A stretch of DNA of 40,622 bases from Choanephora cucurbitarum (lineage: Eukaryota; Mucoromycota; Mucoromycetes; Mucorales; Choanephoraceae): the NCBI GenBank assembly GCA_025331435.1, contig JAIWNI010000163.1:1-40622 (forward strand). The letters run 5' to 3'. Below are positions 1 to 11,815 of this stretch, one piece after another. The position numbers and the translations under genes are program-made. Positions within the stretch are counted from its first letter, which is position 1; the number at the start of each line of letters is the position of its first letter. Under the pieces are notes generated by a model. That model did no database searches. It had not been told where the DNA came from and saw only the letters and a program-made list of their open reading frames with translations.

Positions 1-424
1 CATACATCCACCAATGAGAACCAAAGGAAATTTAAATGATATGATAATGTTTTACTTTTGCATCGAAGTAGATTGTGACCGCAAGTATTTTCAGTGCAAG
101 CATTCATGCTTAATGGATCATAGCTTCACTTTTTATCTAACACAACTTTCTGACACTCAGGAAAAAGTTGATAGAACTTCAAAGACTTTATTTGTATAGA
201 AAGAAATCAACATGTAATCATAGGCCCAAAATATCTTCTTCAATCAGCTTTAAAAAAAATCTGCAGCATTTGTCTAACGTCTGCATTACTGCTTGCTAAT
301 CAGAAATCCTATTATCATAACAAGTTCAGCCATAAAACCATATTATGCAAAAACTCATGTCTGTGTTTCACGACATAATCTGTAAATCACAGCACAGTCT
401 GTGTTTACAGAATATATCTGACGC
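1..424. other. No gene recognised
   Basis: AT-rich sequence upstream of the first Helitron remnant. Short open frames on both strands have no recognisable motif. The zinc-finger N-terminus expected for the Helitron that starts at about 425 is not visible here, so its 5' part is either deleted or decayed beyond recognition. Confidence 0.5.
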
Positions 425-3400
425 TCCCAACACCTTTACGCTGTGGTGTTTGTTTCCCTTGGTGCTGATACTGAAGATTCCCAATTTAGTGGTTTCTCCA
501 GTGGATCTTATAATTACCGAATTCAAGGATCTACTTTTCACACAGTAAGCCCTTTAAGAACTGAGGAAGGAAATAAGCCTGCTTTCGCACAAATCTACTT
601 TAGCGATCCATCCCTTCAGATCCAACACCGCTTAGATTTCAACAGTATTCTTGATCGACAATTAGTTTCTGAGTTGAGTCAAATGATGGATGACAATTCT
701 TTCTATGCTCACATTTTTAAGAATGCCCGCACTCGATTCAATAATCAAATGGAAGGAGAGGTCGCTGACCTCTATGTGTATATTAAGGGAAATTCGAATC
801 TGGGACGTTAATTTTATATTCCTTCAACAGACGAGGTTGCAGCTTACATTGTAGATAATGGCAGGGGCAATAATAGTGATAGACCTGAGGCATTCACCCG
901 TGATGTTTTTGCGTTTAAAACTGATGGCAAAAAGTTTTAAAATGAATGAGATTCATAAATCATATGATAGTCTTCATTATGCATTGAAGTTTCCTCGAGG
1001 TGAAGATGGCTATCATTTAGGCATCAAATTGAATTTGTCAAGAGAAACTATAGAAGAAAACCGAGCAAGATATGTTAAAAGTACCAGCTTGAACCGTACA
1101 AGTCAAAAAGATGTTAGCATCATGCAATATTATAAGTATCGCATTCAAGTCCGTCCCGATCTTGACATGCTTCCCTACTACGGTCGACTTTATCATTAGT
1201 ATATCGTTGACATGTGTTGCAAATTAGAAGGACGTCGCTTATACTATTTGCGTCAAAATCAATCTACTTTAAAAAGTGAATTGTACTCTGGACTGGCAGA
1301 TGCCGAAGTTGGTAACGACATGTCTTACAGATCTGTTGGTAAAAGAATCATCTTGCCTTCAAGCTTTACTGGATCGCCTCGCTCAATGCAAGAGCATTTT
1401 TAAGATTCAATGGCTTTAGTCAGTGTGCTAGGAAAGCCTAATCTTTTTATCACTTTCACATGCAATCCTAGATGGTTAGAGATTATGAAGGAGATGAAGA
1501 ATGGTGGTGATGCTCCTTCTGATAGACCTGAGTTAATCGCCGGAGTCTTTGATCTGAAGTTAAAAGAATTGATGAGTGATTTGGTCAAAAGGCAAATCTT
1601 TGGAAAGGTGAAAGGATTGATTCACGTCATTGAGTATCAAAAAAGAGGATTACCTCATGCTCATATCGTTGTGATTCTTGCTGATGACCACAAAATAAGA
1701 ACCACTGATGATATTGATCAATTTATCTCTGCCGAGCTTCCTGATGCCAATGAATTTCCTAGACTGTTTGCAACTGTCAAAAGAAACATGATGCACACTC
1801 CATGTATCAATCCAATTGATAGTCGGGGAAAGTATAAAATGTGCAGATTGAACGATAGAAATTGTGCCAAGCTTTTTCAAAGCAATTGAGAGAAACCACT
1901 GAGATTGATGCTTCCGGTTTTGCAAACTACAAGCGCACATCAACCGATGTAACTATCACAATTGATGGCTATGTTGCTGACAACCGTTGGGTGGTACCAT
2001 ATAACCCTTACCTCTGTACTAAGTATTATGCTTACATCAATGTGGAGTATTGCGCTGGAAATGCAGCCATTAAGTATTTGTTTAAGTACATCCATAAGGG
2101 TTCTGATCGCTCAAATCACCATTCAACCTGCTTCTGAACAGCCGCAACAAGCTAATACCCAAGTCATTGATCATGATGAAATATCTGAATGGCTTAGCGT
2201 TCGGTACCTTTTTGCCTTCGAAGCTTCTTGAAGATTAATGAGCAAAGATACGCATTCCTGCAGCCCAAACATCTACCGCTTGGCTGTTCACTTGCCTAAT
2301 CAGCAAAATGTTGTTTTTTTCTGAAGATGCCAGTAGAGAACAGGTTCAAAGAGCAATGGATAGAGATACTACTTTGACTGCATGGTTTAAGCTCAATGAT
2401 GCTGATCCGCTTGCCCGCCAATATCTCTATGGTGATATTCCTGCACAATACACATGGAACAAAAAAACTCGCTGTTGGTCAAAACGCAAGTACATGCAGA
2501 AGCTTTCTACCATAGGTCGTATTTACTTCACATCTGCTACAGACATTGAGTGTTTTTTCTCAAACTTTTGTTGTTGAACGTAAAAGGAACTCGCAGCTAT
2601 GAAGATTTGAGAACTACTCCTGTGTATGCTGATGATGGTGTTTCCCTTGCTGGCTCAAAAACTTGGTCTAGCTTTAGAGGTGCAGCTCAAGGCTTAGGTT
2701 TGATCGAAGATGGTCTTGAATGGCATCGTGCAATGACCGAAGCATATATGATGAGCAGCGATCCCAAAAAAGTGAGGAAACTTTATGTAGTTTTCTTGGT
2801 GTTCTGTTGTGTACCTGACTATAAACAGTTATGGGATGATCACAAGCAACACATGTCAATGGATATCGAAGGTAAGTTTCGCACTAAATTACCTGAATCA
2901 AGTCGCTTCAACGAAGCTGGAAGAGATGCTGAATTTAGTGATGATTATTTGACAGTTGTATACAATGAATGCCTTCTGGACATCGCCAATAGACTATTTG
3001 TGTACGGCAAGAGTATTTCCGATTTCTTAGAGCTGCCTCAACCTTTTGAATCAAGGTATAATGAGCGCTTGGTCAGATCTCGAAATCTCTACTGTCAGCA
3101 AATTGATGTTTATGATCAAGCACAGCTTTTAGATCAAGTTGACATGTATGAAAATACTGGGTGCCAAGGATCGCTCAACACAAACCAAAGGCAATGCTAC
3201 GATGCAATCATTAATGCTATTTACCCTTAGATAATATGCCAGTAGAAAAAAACTTTTTTTTCATTGATGGTCCTGGAGATAGTGGCAAAACCTGTCTTTA
3301 TCATGCTCTACTTACCAAAGTTCGTTCAAAAAAGGACATTGCTATTGCAACTGTTTCTTCGGGTATTGCTTCTACTCTTTTAACTGGTGGGTTTACTACC

Positions 3401-4622
3401 CATAGTGCTTTTAAGCTGCCTTTAGAAATGAACGAATCGTCTACTTCAAACATGAAGATGCAGTCACCTGAAGCAAAGATTTTGAATGATGCTAAGTTGA
3501 TTATTTGGGATGAAGCACTTATGGCAAATAGATATGCTATTGAAGTATTAAGTGATTTACTCAAGTCAATTACAAATAATACACATATGCCTTTTGGTGG
3601 AAAAGTTGTTGTTCTTGGTGGTGACTTCCGTCAGACTTTACCTATAATCAAACTTGGAAGTAGATCTGATGTTATTGCTGCTTGCCTTACAAGATCCTGT
3701 CTGTACCCATATGTTACACTGTTTCACCTAAGAAGTAACATGAGAGTCACCGATGATGTTTTGGTTGACGATACTCCTTTCATTGATTTTTTGTTAGAAA
3801 TAGGTGAAGTTAAATATGTTGGTCAAAATATCATGCCTCTCAGTATGATCTCTGGCAATATAAGTATTCCTTCATGCTTTATTAGTCATTCAGCTTCTAT
3901 TACTTCTTTTTTTCAATTCGGTATTCATGAACTTGATGACTTTTGGACTTTACAAAAACAAAGACATTATGATAGGCAAAGCAATCTTGGCGCCACACAA
4001 TACAACAGTAGACGAAATTAATTTTCTCGGTACTTCCCTCTTACCTGAAGCTTAACATATCTCTCTTTCTGATGATGCTATTGAAGACACTGAAAATCAG
4101 ATCGCTAACAGCCATCCAATTGAGTATCTTAACACTCTGAAACCTTCAGGATTTCCTCCTCATAAACTAATTCTCAAAAGATATCAGCCAATCATGTGTC
4201 TCCGCAATATAAATCCTTCTCAAGGTCTTTGCAATGGAACACGTTTGATTATGCGCAATATCACTAGAAACATGATAGAGGCTGAAATTGCTGTAGGTAC
4301 ATTTTCTGGCAAATATGTCCTGAATTCAAGAAAAGTCCTCCAATCCTCTGATGATGGAAAATTGCCGTTTACACTACGTCGACGACAATTCCATGTTCAG
4401 CCTGCCTTTAGTATGACTTTCAACAAAAGTCAAGGCCAAACCTTAGAATCTGCTACTATCTGCCTCTTCAAACCTGTTTTTGCGCACGGTCAGCTCTATG
4501 TAGCATTATCTCGGGTTCGCAACCCTCATAACCTCAAAGTTATCTTGCCGCTACAAAACAATGTAACAACACAAAAAAATAAAACTGCTAATGTTGTTTA
4601 CAAAGAAACTCTTCAACTTTAA
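425..4622 (+). pseudogene. Degenerate Helitron Rep-helicase (copy 1)
   Basis: Remnant of the rolling-circle Rep-helicase that moves a Helitron. The order seen is: N-terminal Helitron-like domain (about 443-1400); Rep motif FITFTCNPRW near 1446; HUH motif LPHAHIVVIL near 1650-1680; two-tyrosine motif KYLFKYIHKG near 2070-2100; then a PIF1-type helicase with Walker A GPGDSGKT near 3265-3290, Walker B IIWDEAL near 3505, GGDFRQ near 3620, FNKSQGQTLE near 4420 and YVALSRV near 4500. The N-terminal zinc finger is missing. Breaks visible: stop codons ending at 811, 1199, 1403 and 2577, and frameshifts near 940, 1880, 2110, 3232 and 4020. The stops at 1197-1199 (TAG) and 1401-1403 (TAA) stand where the related copies suggest Gln. 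No endonuclease domain follows the helicase. The Helitron assignment is firm. Inactivity is inferred from the many breaks. Confidence 0.93.
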
Positions 4623-4744
4623 AAAGAAAACGTCTAAGAAGCTCTCTCACTAAAATTGCAAAATTAAAAAGATACTCAAATTATTATATAGCTCATATCA
4701 AAAACTCTTATTAGAATAAAAACTTTTTCATAGTATTTGACTGA

Positions 4745-4806
4745 GGAGCGGGGGCCTATATTTTTGGATCTTCGCTGCGCTATGGTAAAAAAATATGGGA
4801 CGCTCC
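4745..4806. repeat. 62-nt imperfect hairpin
   Basis: GGAGCG (4745-4750) pairs with CGCTCC (4801-4806), and inside this the A/T-rich arms CCTATATTTTT and AAAAAAATATGGG pair imperfectly around a GC-rich loop. A second inverted pair, TTCGCTGCGC (4771-4780) and GCGCAGCGAA (4859-4868), starts in the loop. This lies just beyond the Helitron helicase stop. It could be a Helitron 3' hairpin or part of an inserted short element. No CTRR end next to it was confirmed. Confidence 0.6.
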
Positions 4807-4904
4807 GATGAGCCCGCGGCAGCGCGAGATGCTCATATTGAAGGTCGGCATCCCCGAAGCGCAGCGAAGGTTGCATGCCACCGTAATTGTCTGCATCTCG
4901 TATG

Positions 4905-5270
4905 TATATAATCAAAGAATCCAATTTGACCCTATTCCTTTAGTAAGCATACCTGTTATTCTACTGACGCCATATGAAATAATAAAAGAACGCCACTCTT
5001 TCAAGAAACATACTCACTCAGTGTTCTCTAATTCTCTCAAAGCCATTTGCTCATATATAAAAACAAAGCAAAACTTGTAAAAACAGGATGGCCCATATAA
5101 AACAATTCCTTGATTGTGATTGGACAATGGTCATTTGATTCTGCCCTCCAGAATAAAATTATGCAAATCCTCTCCCAATTTTTTTTCAAAACCCTATGGT
5201 TTTTAACAGAATTTTTTGCATCCCACGGTTAGAATTATTTGCCCCAGAGGGCAGAATCTGAGCCGTAGTG
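4905..5270 (+). repeat. TR repeat copy 1, ends GAGCCGTAGTG
   Basis: Shares about 360 bp with the segments 24605-25017 (same strand) and 25945-26330 (opposite strand). Landmarks are TTTGACCCTAT, AAGCATACC, GACGCCATAT and CAAGAAACATACTCACT, followed by the terminal GAGGGCAGAATCTGAGCCGTAGTG. Read from the other strand the end is CACTACGGCTCAGATTCTGC. A 12-bp inverted pair lies inside the end (GATTCTGCCCTC at 5137-5148 and GAGGGCAGAATC at 5247-5258). The end lies inside the protease frame of the gypsy remnant, so this is an insertion. It may be the end of a CACTA-type DNA transposon or the 5' end of a minus-strand Helitron (A|TC). The opposite end was not found. Confidence 0.75.
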
Positions 5271-5271
5271 A

Positions 5272-6570
5272 TGCCGATTCGCTTAATAGATGTGTTTTCA
5301 TCAGCCATTTTGATACTTTGGGTTCTCTTATCGGGAAGATCTTTAATTTTCAAATTCTGTCTTTTGCAGAAATTAAGACTAACTGAGGAAAGGTTAGCAC
5401 CAGTGTCAAGGAAGGCACAAGTGAGAATGTTCTTTTCTACCTTAATAGGATAGGTGTTAAAATCTGGTACATTTTTGAAGTCTCTAGTGAATAAAGTCTT
5501 TTTTGACTAACATGCGGGACTATTAAGTTAACTCTGCTATTAATTTCATCTTCATTACTAGAGACAATTATTGGGAAGAGCGTAGAGCCATACGACTTAT
5601 CTGTTGTCCCCTATTAAATGAATTCAATGAATTGTCCTGCTTAGCGTTTTTTATCTTTTCGCGGTATTCTTTGCAATGATGGCCTAAGTACCATCTTTTG
5701 TTATCATGATAGCATTTATGTCGTTTTTTCTTCAAGGGACCCATCGATTGCTTGTTCTTTTTTTTCTGAGATTGATCGTCCTCAGTATGACTTCTCTTGG
5801 TAAGAGAGTAAGTCTTATCGTCACATGCAATGATAAGATCAATGATCTGTTGGATTGAAGTTGGTGGTTGGCCACCTGTTACGACGGGGAGAGAAGGCAA
5901 AATATTCTTTCTAACATCTTCGCGCAGGGAAGCAAAGAAACTAACAGCTAGTTGCATATTATTCTTAAAACCAGCTTCACGGCGCATCTTTTGATAGCGA
6001 CTGGTATAGAGGCGATTTGTTTCCCCTTTTCCTTGCGTTGTACGTCCAAGTTCTATCATTATCATGAGCTTCCGAGTGGAAGTATCATATTTATCAAGGA
6101 TCATATGGCGAGCCTTTTCCCAAGACAAATGTCTGTGAATGACTCGGTCCTTAGCCCAAGTGATTTGCTCGAAATTGAGACACAAGTGTAGAAGGCTTTC
6201 CCAGTTGATGTCCATCTCTAACTGATGCGTACAAGCACGTTCTTAAATACAACACAGAAATCATTGGCATTATCGAACACCTTCCCACCTTTCGTCCAAG
6301 GTTTTTCATCAAGGATATGCAAACAAGGGAACAGATTGGAATCCAGAACGCGCTTAGTCTTCTTTATTCAGATACGATTATAGATACACCGCTTTTCACC
6401 GAGTCCGAATCAGCAGAGGGAGCCACGAAAGAGTTCAAGCTTTCCTTGAAGTTGTTGGTAATGGCTACTTGCTTTTTGTAAACCTCAGCGGCGTTGGTAT
6501 ACTCAGGATAATGCGGGTCGGCGCCACAGTCAAGGAATTGGTCATATAATTTCTCCTTCTTGTCCATCAC
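5272..6570 (-). pseudogene. Ty3/gypsy gag and protease remnant
   Basis: Structural (gag) and aspartic protease part of a Ty3/gypsy LTR retrotransposon, read leftwards. Gag: 6570-6364 (N-terminal helix-rich part), then in shifted frames about 6363-6225, then 6215-5568, which ends in a basic KKKRHKCYHDNKRW...GHHCKEY segment. That segment resembles a CCHC knuckle whose second Cys is lost. Protease: in a further frame, the segment around 5395-5425 encodes CAFLDTGANLSS with the DTGA catalytic motif and continues to about 5272. There it is cut by the TR repeat end, which interrupts the codons after IKRIG. Reverse transcriptase and integrase are not found on this strand. LTRs were not recognised. 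At least three frame breaks show that it is dead. Confidence 0.85.
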
Positions 6571-7040
6571 TTTTTCATAATGTCTTGTGCCTTGGAGGTT
6601 ATATTCTCAGCAGGTCAGCTTTAATACACCTCGCTGTTACTACTGGTTTCTACACCTTCCATATGGTCAGTATCTTGCATGTTATTTTGTCCATGGGTTG
6701 ATGTTGAAATGTTAACAATTGTGAGATCAGAATTCAAACAGTGAAACGTTGTGACCCGTGTGATTGTTATATCAAAGACTGTCTGTAAGTATTTTTAAAA
6801 CTTTTATATAGCTTTATTGAACTTTAAGAGTAGAAAAAAAATTTTAATACACAGGGGTCGCTAAACTAATATATTTCTCAACTTACCATACATAAATGTT
6901 CTCATTACTTTATACATCAGTATGATTACAAAGTTACAAGTCAGATTTGATTAGGTATAAGATGCTATAGTCTCATTCTATAGTTCCTCCGCCCCTTCCT
7001 ATCTGAATAGTCAAGGAAAGACAAGTTCGACCCACTTCAG
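6571..7040. other. No gene recognised between the gypsy remnants
   Basis: AT-rich sequence between the minus-strand gag and the plus-strand integrase remnant. It might hide a decayed LTR or an inversion breakpoint, but no paired TG...CA repeat was seen. Confidence 0.4.
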
Positions 7041-7628
7041 AACAATCCGCAGCTTAACACCTTGGTATTGGTAGAATGCTTCGGCGCTTTAATTACCCGT
7101 ATCATGCCTCAGGTCTTAAAGCCTGACTAACCGATAAGATTAATAGTTATGATATCTGTCAACGGGTCAAAGGAACTAACAAAACAATGAGCCACATCGG
7201 CCTAGTTCGTGCTGACCCGCCACTAGAGCCATTCGATACATTCGCCATTGCACCATTGGTCCACTGTCTACATCCACTTCTGAAACAAGTATGTCATTGT
7301 CATCCAATGCTCATTCTCTTAGTATGTCTGTCTTTTTGCTGTTCCTCTCGACAATGATATCAACATCATCCGTTGTCTAATGAAGGTGATTGGCGTTCAT
7401 GGCAAGTTTTACAAACTAACAAAAGATAACAGCTCACCCTGCTCTGCCGCAACATTGAAAGCCCTAGCCAAACACTTTAACATTACACAACGCTTCAAAT
7501 CTGCCTATCATGCTCAGTCAAAAGGTATAATAGAAACGCTTTATAAAAAGTCTACGAAACATGATCACCCTAATTTTGCAAGCCCGTAAAATTAAATGAT
7601 TGGGATAAACATGTTCAAAAATTACAAT
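7041..7628 (+). pseudogene. Ty3/gypsy integrase remnant
   Basis: Three-frame remnant of a retroviral-type integrase, which would join cDNA to the host genome. Seen in order: a decayed HHCC region ending in DICQRVKG (about 7152-7175); a degraded stretch around the first catalytic Asp, where the reading ATT-GC-ACC near 7238 suggests a one-base loss in that codon; a hydrophobic strand NKYVIVIQ near 7285; the second Asp in KDNSSPCSAATLKALAKHF (about 7422-7480); the Glu in YHAQSKGIIET (about 7507-7540); and, after a frameshift near 7590, LNDWDKHVQKLQ, ending about 7628. There the recognisable sequence of the minus-strand Helitron starts. It is in the opposite orientation to the gag-protease remnant, so the two are either different copies or separated by an inversion. 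Confidence 0.8.
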
Positions 7629-10600
7629 AAGCCTTGTACCGTCGCATAAACCTTTTTGAGGATTTAGGTTCCTTAACAACATAACAATACATCCTTTTTT
7701 TAAGTAAGCTTTGCAGGTGGAAAGTTTGGAGGGCTGAGTGTTTGAAGATGTTCCGGAGCTAGGCGGTGTACTTCATCATTTTCTTGTTCTGATGTATCAG
7801 CAGTATCAGCAGAGAGCAAGGTTATTGAATCCCCAGGCATGAGGTCCAACACCATTTCGTTTAAGCTGTCAACAACTGAGTTTTGTGTAGTCAATATAGC
7901 CGATTTAAAAAGAAATGGGGATTTTCTAATAATCGATCAAGATCTTGTTTAGGATATATCTTGGAAACCAGCTCTTCAAGTGAAAGCGTTTGCGATATGT
8001 AGTCTGGAAAAGAGATGTTTTGATTCTGAAAACTTGTATGATGCGTAATCAAATCTAGCCATCTTTTAAATGAGCATCATTGGATGTTGTTCCCCGGACA
8101 CGCATGTTAATACGAAGCTGTACAACGGTTATTCTTGACCAAATATACGAATTTTTGATCGAAGCATCAACAATCATTGCACGATTACCGTTTTTAATAA
8201 CCGGAGGGATTTGAGCAAAATCTTCACCCAGCACAACAGGTATACCGCCAAATAGCTTTTCGTTACCACATACATCTTTCAGGCTTCTATCGACGGCTTC
8301 AAAAAAGAGTTTGTTTTGCATTAGTACTTCATCCCAAATGATCAAAGTAGTACTCCCCAACAAATCAGCTAGATGACCTTTCTTTGTTATATAATACAGA
8401 AAAGTCTCATTAATTGCTATAGGTATTTTAAACCTGAAATGAGACGTACGTTCACCAGAAAGAAGCAAGGAAGCGATACCAGAAGATGCGACGCATTAAA
8501 CAATCTTTTCTTGACTGCCAAAGTAGTTGCAAAGAGCATTGTAGACAAAGGTTTTACCAGTACCTGCTGGGTCATGAAGAAAGTAGCAAGCGTTTCGAGA
8601 GCCGGACGAATTTGTACTGTCTGCTATGAAGTGCTCAACGCCATTTACAATAGTATTAAAAGCATTTTTTGATCTTCGTTGAAAAGAATATATTTTGATT
8701 CATAAGCTGCTTTTTCGAATTCGACATCATATGCAAGTTGTTCATTTATCAACCTGTTAAGTGTTGCCATCTATCTATTTTCCAGTACATCTAGATCATT
8801 AGTCCAATCATTTTTATATGAAGGCATTTGACCTGACTCTAAAGATGAACCAAGGCGGCCAAGCTTTTCATCCAACAGGAATAAGTCATAATCCCATTCA
8901 GATTGACGTTTGTAAAACAGGCTGTCATCAGTCATTGTATACTTTTTATGCAATTGACCTGGAAACAGAGTCTGTAGCTTATGAGCTAGGTCGTCGCAGA
9001 TACTAACGCAAAACTCTTCCCAAAGCAATGCTGGTTCAATCAACTGTCCAAAAGTCAAAGCAGTAACGAACAGTTTGCGAAGAGAACTGCCAGTTGAAAA
9101 CATGACAGCTTCATTAAAGCAATAGTTCCATTCTTGATTATCTTCTATTAAATGAAGCTTTAAGCAAGCTTCCATGAATGTCTAATACTGTACGCCATAT
9201 ACCGTTCGAAGATATTCAAAAGACTTTGATCCAGCTAAGTTTGTAAATAACAACCGGAGGTAGAACCGTTGACCAGATTGTGGACTACAGTATGGCACTC
9301 TACCAATTGCAAATCCTCTTTGGCGATGTTTCCACACTCTATCTTTCTTATCCCAAACAAAATATTGCGGAAAGTCTTGATACAGATACTTTTGAGCAGT
9401 TGGATTATTCTGATTGTGATAAAAGTAGGCCATTAGCATAGTACGACTATTCGCAAGTGTGTGTTCAAGCTCAGATGGAGTAGCATCTTCAGGGAAATAA
9501 ACTGGCTGCTGATTAGGTAGATGTAATGCTAACAGCGTAACTGTTGGATCTTCTTCGTGAATTTTGTACTCGAATATGCTAGCAGAAGCTTCCGTGGGAC
9601 CAATGTAGCGACCTTGAAGATGTCTTTCATTTTCGTTCTCAGTATCGCTCAACTACAAAGTTGTTCTGTCAGAGCCTTTATAAACGTATTTGCTTATGTA
9701 CTTGATAGGTTGGAAACTTTGACAGCATTCAACATCAATATGCGCTTTGAACTTCTTTGAGAGATATGGGTTGTAAGGTACGATCCATCTATTATCAATG
9801 ACAATTGATCCACCGCCTTGTTCCAAAGGATCGCGAATTGAGTGTTGAAAATCGGGATCAGTAGATCTTGCTCTTTTATACAGGGGATAATCATCATCAG
9901 AAATAAGAGTTTGCTCAGTGAATGTTTTTGGAAATTTTTTGGAGCATTTCAAGTTTCCATTTGCATCTTTGACCATACATGCGGATTTTGGATTCAAGTT
10001 ACCGCAAGGCTCATGAACCATGTTCTTAGCAACTATCTCATAAAGCTCAGGATCACTTTCTATTGAAGGTATCTCAGCGGAGATGATCCGGTCGATTTTG
10101 TCAACGGAATGGCTGGCGTGAGATGAATCCTAAAACAGAAGCAAATGAAGATGAGAAAGGCCTCTTTTTTGGTATTCTTTTATTCGTACTAATCCCTTAT
10201 AAGTGCCAAATACATTCTTCACTTTCAAATCATTCAACAGTTCTTTCACTTCCAAAGCAAACACTCTAACTACCAAATCTGGTCGGTCAGATGAATTTTG
10301 ACCAGGTAACAATTCTCTTTGGATCTCAATCCAGCGAGGATTAGTTGTGAATGTGATGAACAAAGAAGGTTTTTCGAAATAACGAACAATAGCCATTGAG
10401 TCTTGGTATTGCTTACCCATAAATCTTGCTCCGCCTGTATAAGTATAAGAACTTGGCAAGATGAAGCGCTTGCCCAAAGAAGTAGCATCCACATCCTCAG
10501 AGATAAGCGCATCTTGCACACCATTGTAGAGGTCAGCACGAATATTTGATTGATGTGCCTTTGATCCAGTCTAATTTCGTTTGATCGCAGATGGCCCAAA

Positions 10601-11815
10601 CGTCAACCAAATATTGTTGGAAGAGTCTTTTTGCGTAAAACAAAGTAGGAAATTCTTGCTGTCTTTGATGAAGTCCGAATCTTATAGTAAGCTCTTTGTG
10701 TGAGACGACTTTCTTGACCATCCAATCTTAGACCCCAGTTCCAGCCCAAATCCCCCATAGGAAACAGCAATGTGTAATGCAAAGGCATATACAACGCATG
10801 TGTATTGTGAGATAGTGGAAAAAGAAAACTCTCCCTCAGAATGTACGAAGATAAATTCGAATTACTCTGAAACTATCAGAGGAGCTCTCATTTGGCAAAA
10901 TAGCAGCTACCTCACTGGCTGTAGGCACATTTTCAGTTCTTCTATCTTTACCAGCCACTAATTCCTATCTTCAATGATGGATAAACACAAATGTAAGACT
11001 GTTCTTCTATTGTGTTTTCAAGAAGCTCATGTGCAGTCTTATAGAGTTCTACATAAGGATTGCATTGATGAAGCTCTGTAGACAATCCTTGAATTAACTC
11101 ATTGTCCGAGTCCTCATTGTTTGCAGCTCGAATTGATGGTGCATATTCAGGGTCGAAGAAATAGAGTTGGGCATATCTAGCCTGACTATGAGTTTCAGTA
11201 GAAATTGACCCTTGAGTGTGGTACATTTGATCATGAATTTGAAAGGGCATGTTGGTGAGATTGCTGTTGCTTACTTCACAACGCAAAGAAGTGAAAGCGA
11301 AAGCAGCATTAAAGCGCCTCAAATTATTTTTAAAATGCTGTCCGCGGGAAGTAACATCCTCATACAATCCCTTCATAAATGAGGGAAGATCTTTCAGCAA
11401 ATCTGTTTTAACAGCACCAGCCTTGCAACATGACAATCCAAAAAACGTTATTTCTAGTTGAATTAGAAGGTAACTCAGCCTTCCAGTGTTTAGCTCCACA
11501 TTTGTCGCAAACTTGATCCATTGAGCCTAAATCGAATGGCTGGAGGCGAGAGAGCTCAGAAACATATGCTGCAGGCAACTGAGTTCTTCTTTGTCGAGTT
11601 CTGGGTTCGTTGGCATTGGCTGTACGATTGTTGTTTCTTAAAGATCTTTGTCTACGCTCCTATGAAATAGAATGAGGTTAATGAGATGTTTTGCTGCTTA
11701 GTTATGGTTTAAATCTTACACGACATGTATCGCAAGTAACAAAAGTAGCATGTTCAAAAGTTGAACCACATGTAGTGCATTCTTTAATTGATGTTGTTGT
11801 CGAGATGTTACTCAT
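7629..11815 (-). pseudogene. Degenerate Helitron Rep-helicase (copy 2)
   Basis: ATG at 11815. Exon 1 (11815-11720) encodes a Cys cluster CTTCGSTF...CDTC. A 60-nt intron fits at 11719-11660. Exon 2 continues with CDKCGAKHW near 11507. Then come the Helitron-like N-terminal domain, FITFTTNPRW near 10350, HUH as GLSHLHLLLF near 10150, the two-tyrosine motif KYISKYVYKG near 9690 and a PIF1 helicase: DPAGTGKT (normally GPxGTGKT) near 8560, IIWDEVLM near 8340, GEDFAQIPPV near 8220 and LLRNLNPQKGLCDGTRL near 7640-7680. From 10519 to about 8700 a single frame runs through stop codons at 10130-10132, 9653-9655, 9182-9184 and 8771-8773. Frameshifts lie at the T6 run 11440-11445 and near 10948, 10840, 10600, 8680, 8470, 8060 and 7700. 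The C-terminal helicase motifs are gone where it meets gypsy integrase. Related to, but clearly distinct from, copy 1. Confidence 0.93.

Noticed and set aside
4649..5270. A short CACTA element from CACTA at 4649 to GTAGTG at 5270
   Set aside because: The inner bases after CACTA at 4649 do not match the inverse of the right end, and no target duplication flanks the pair.
5272..7628. LTRs of the gypsy elements
   Set aside because: No pair of direct repeats with TG...CA ends was found.
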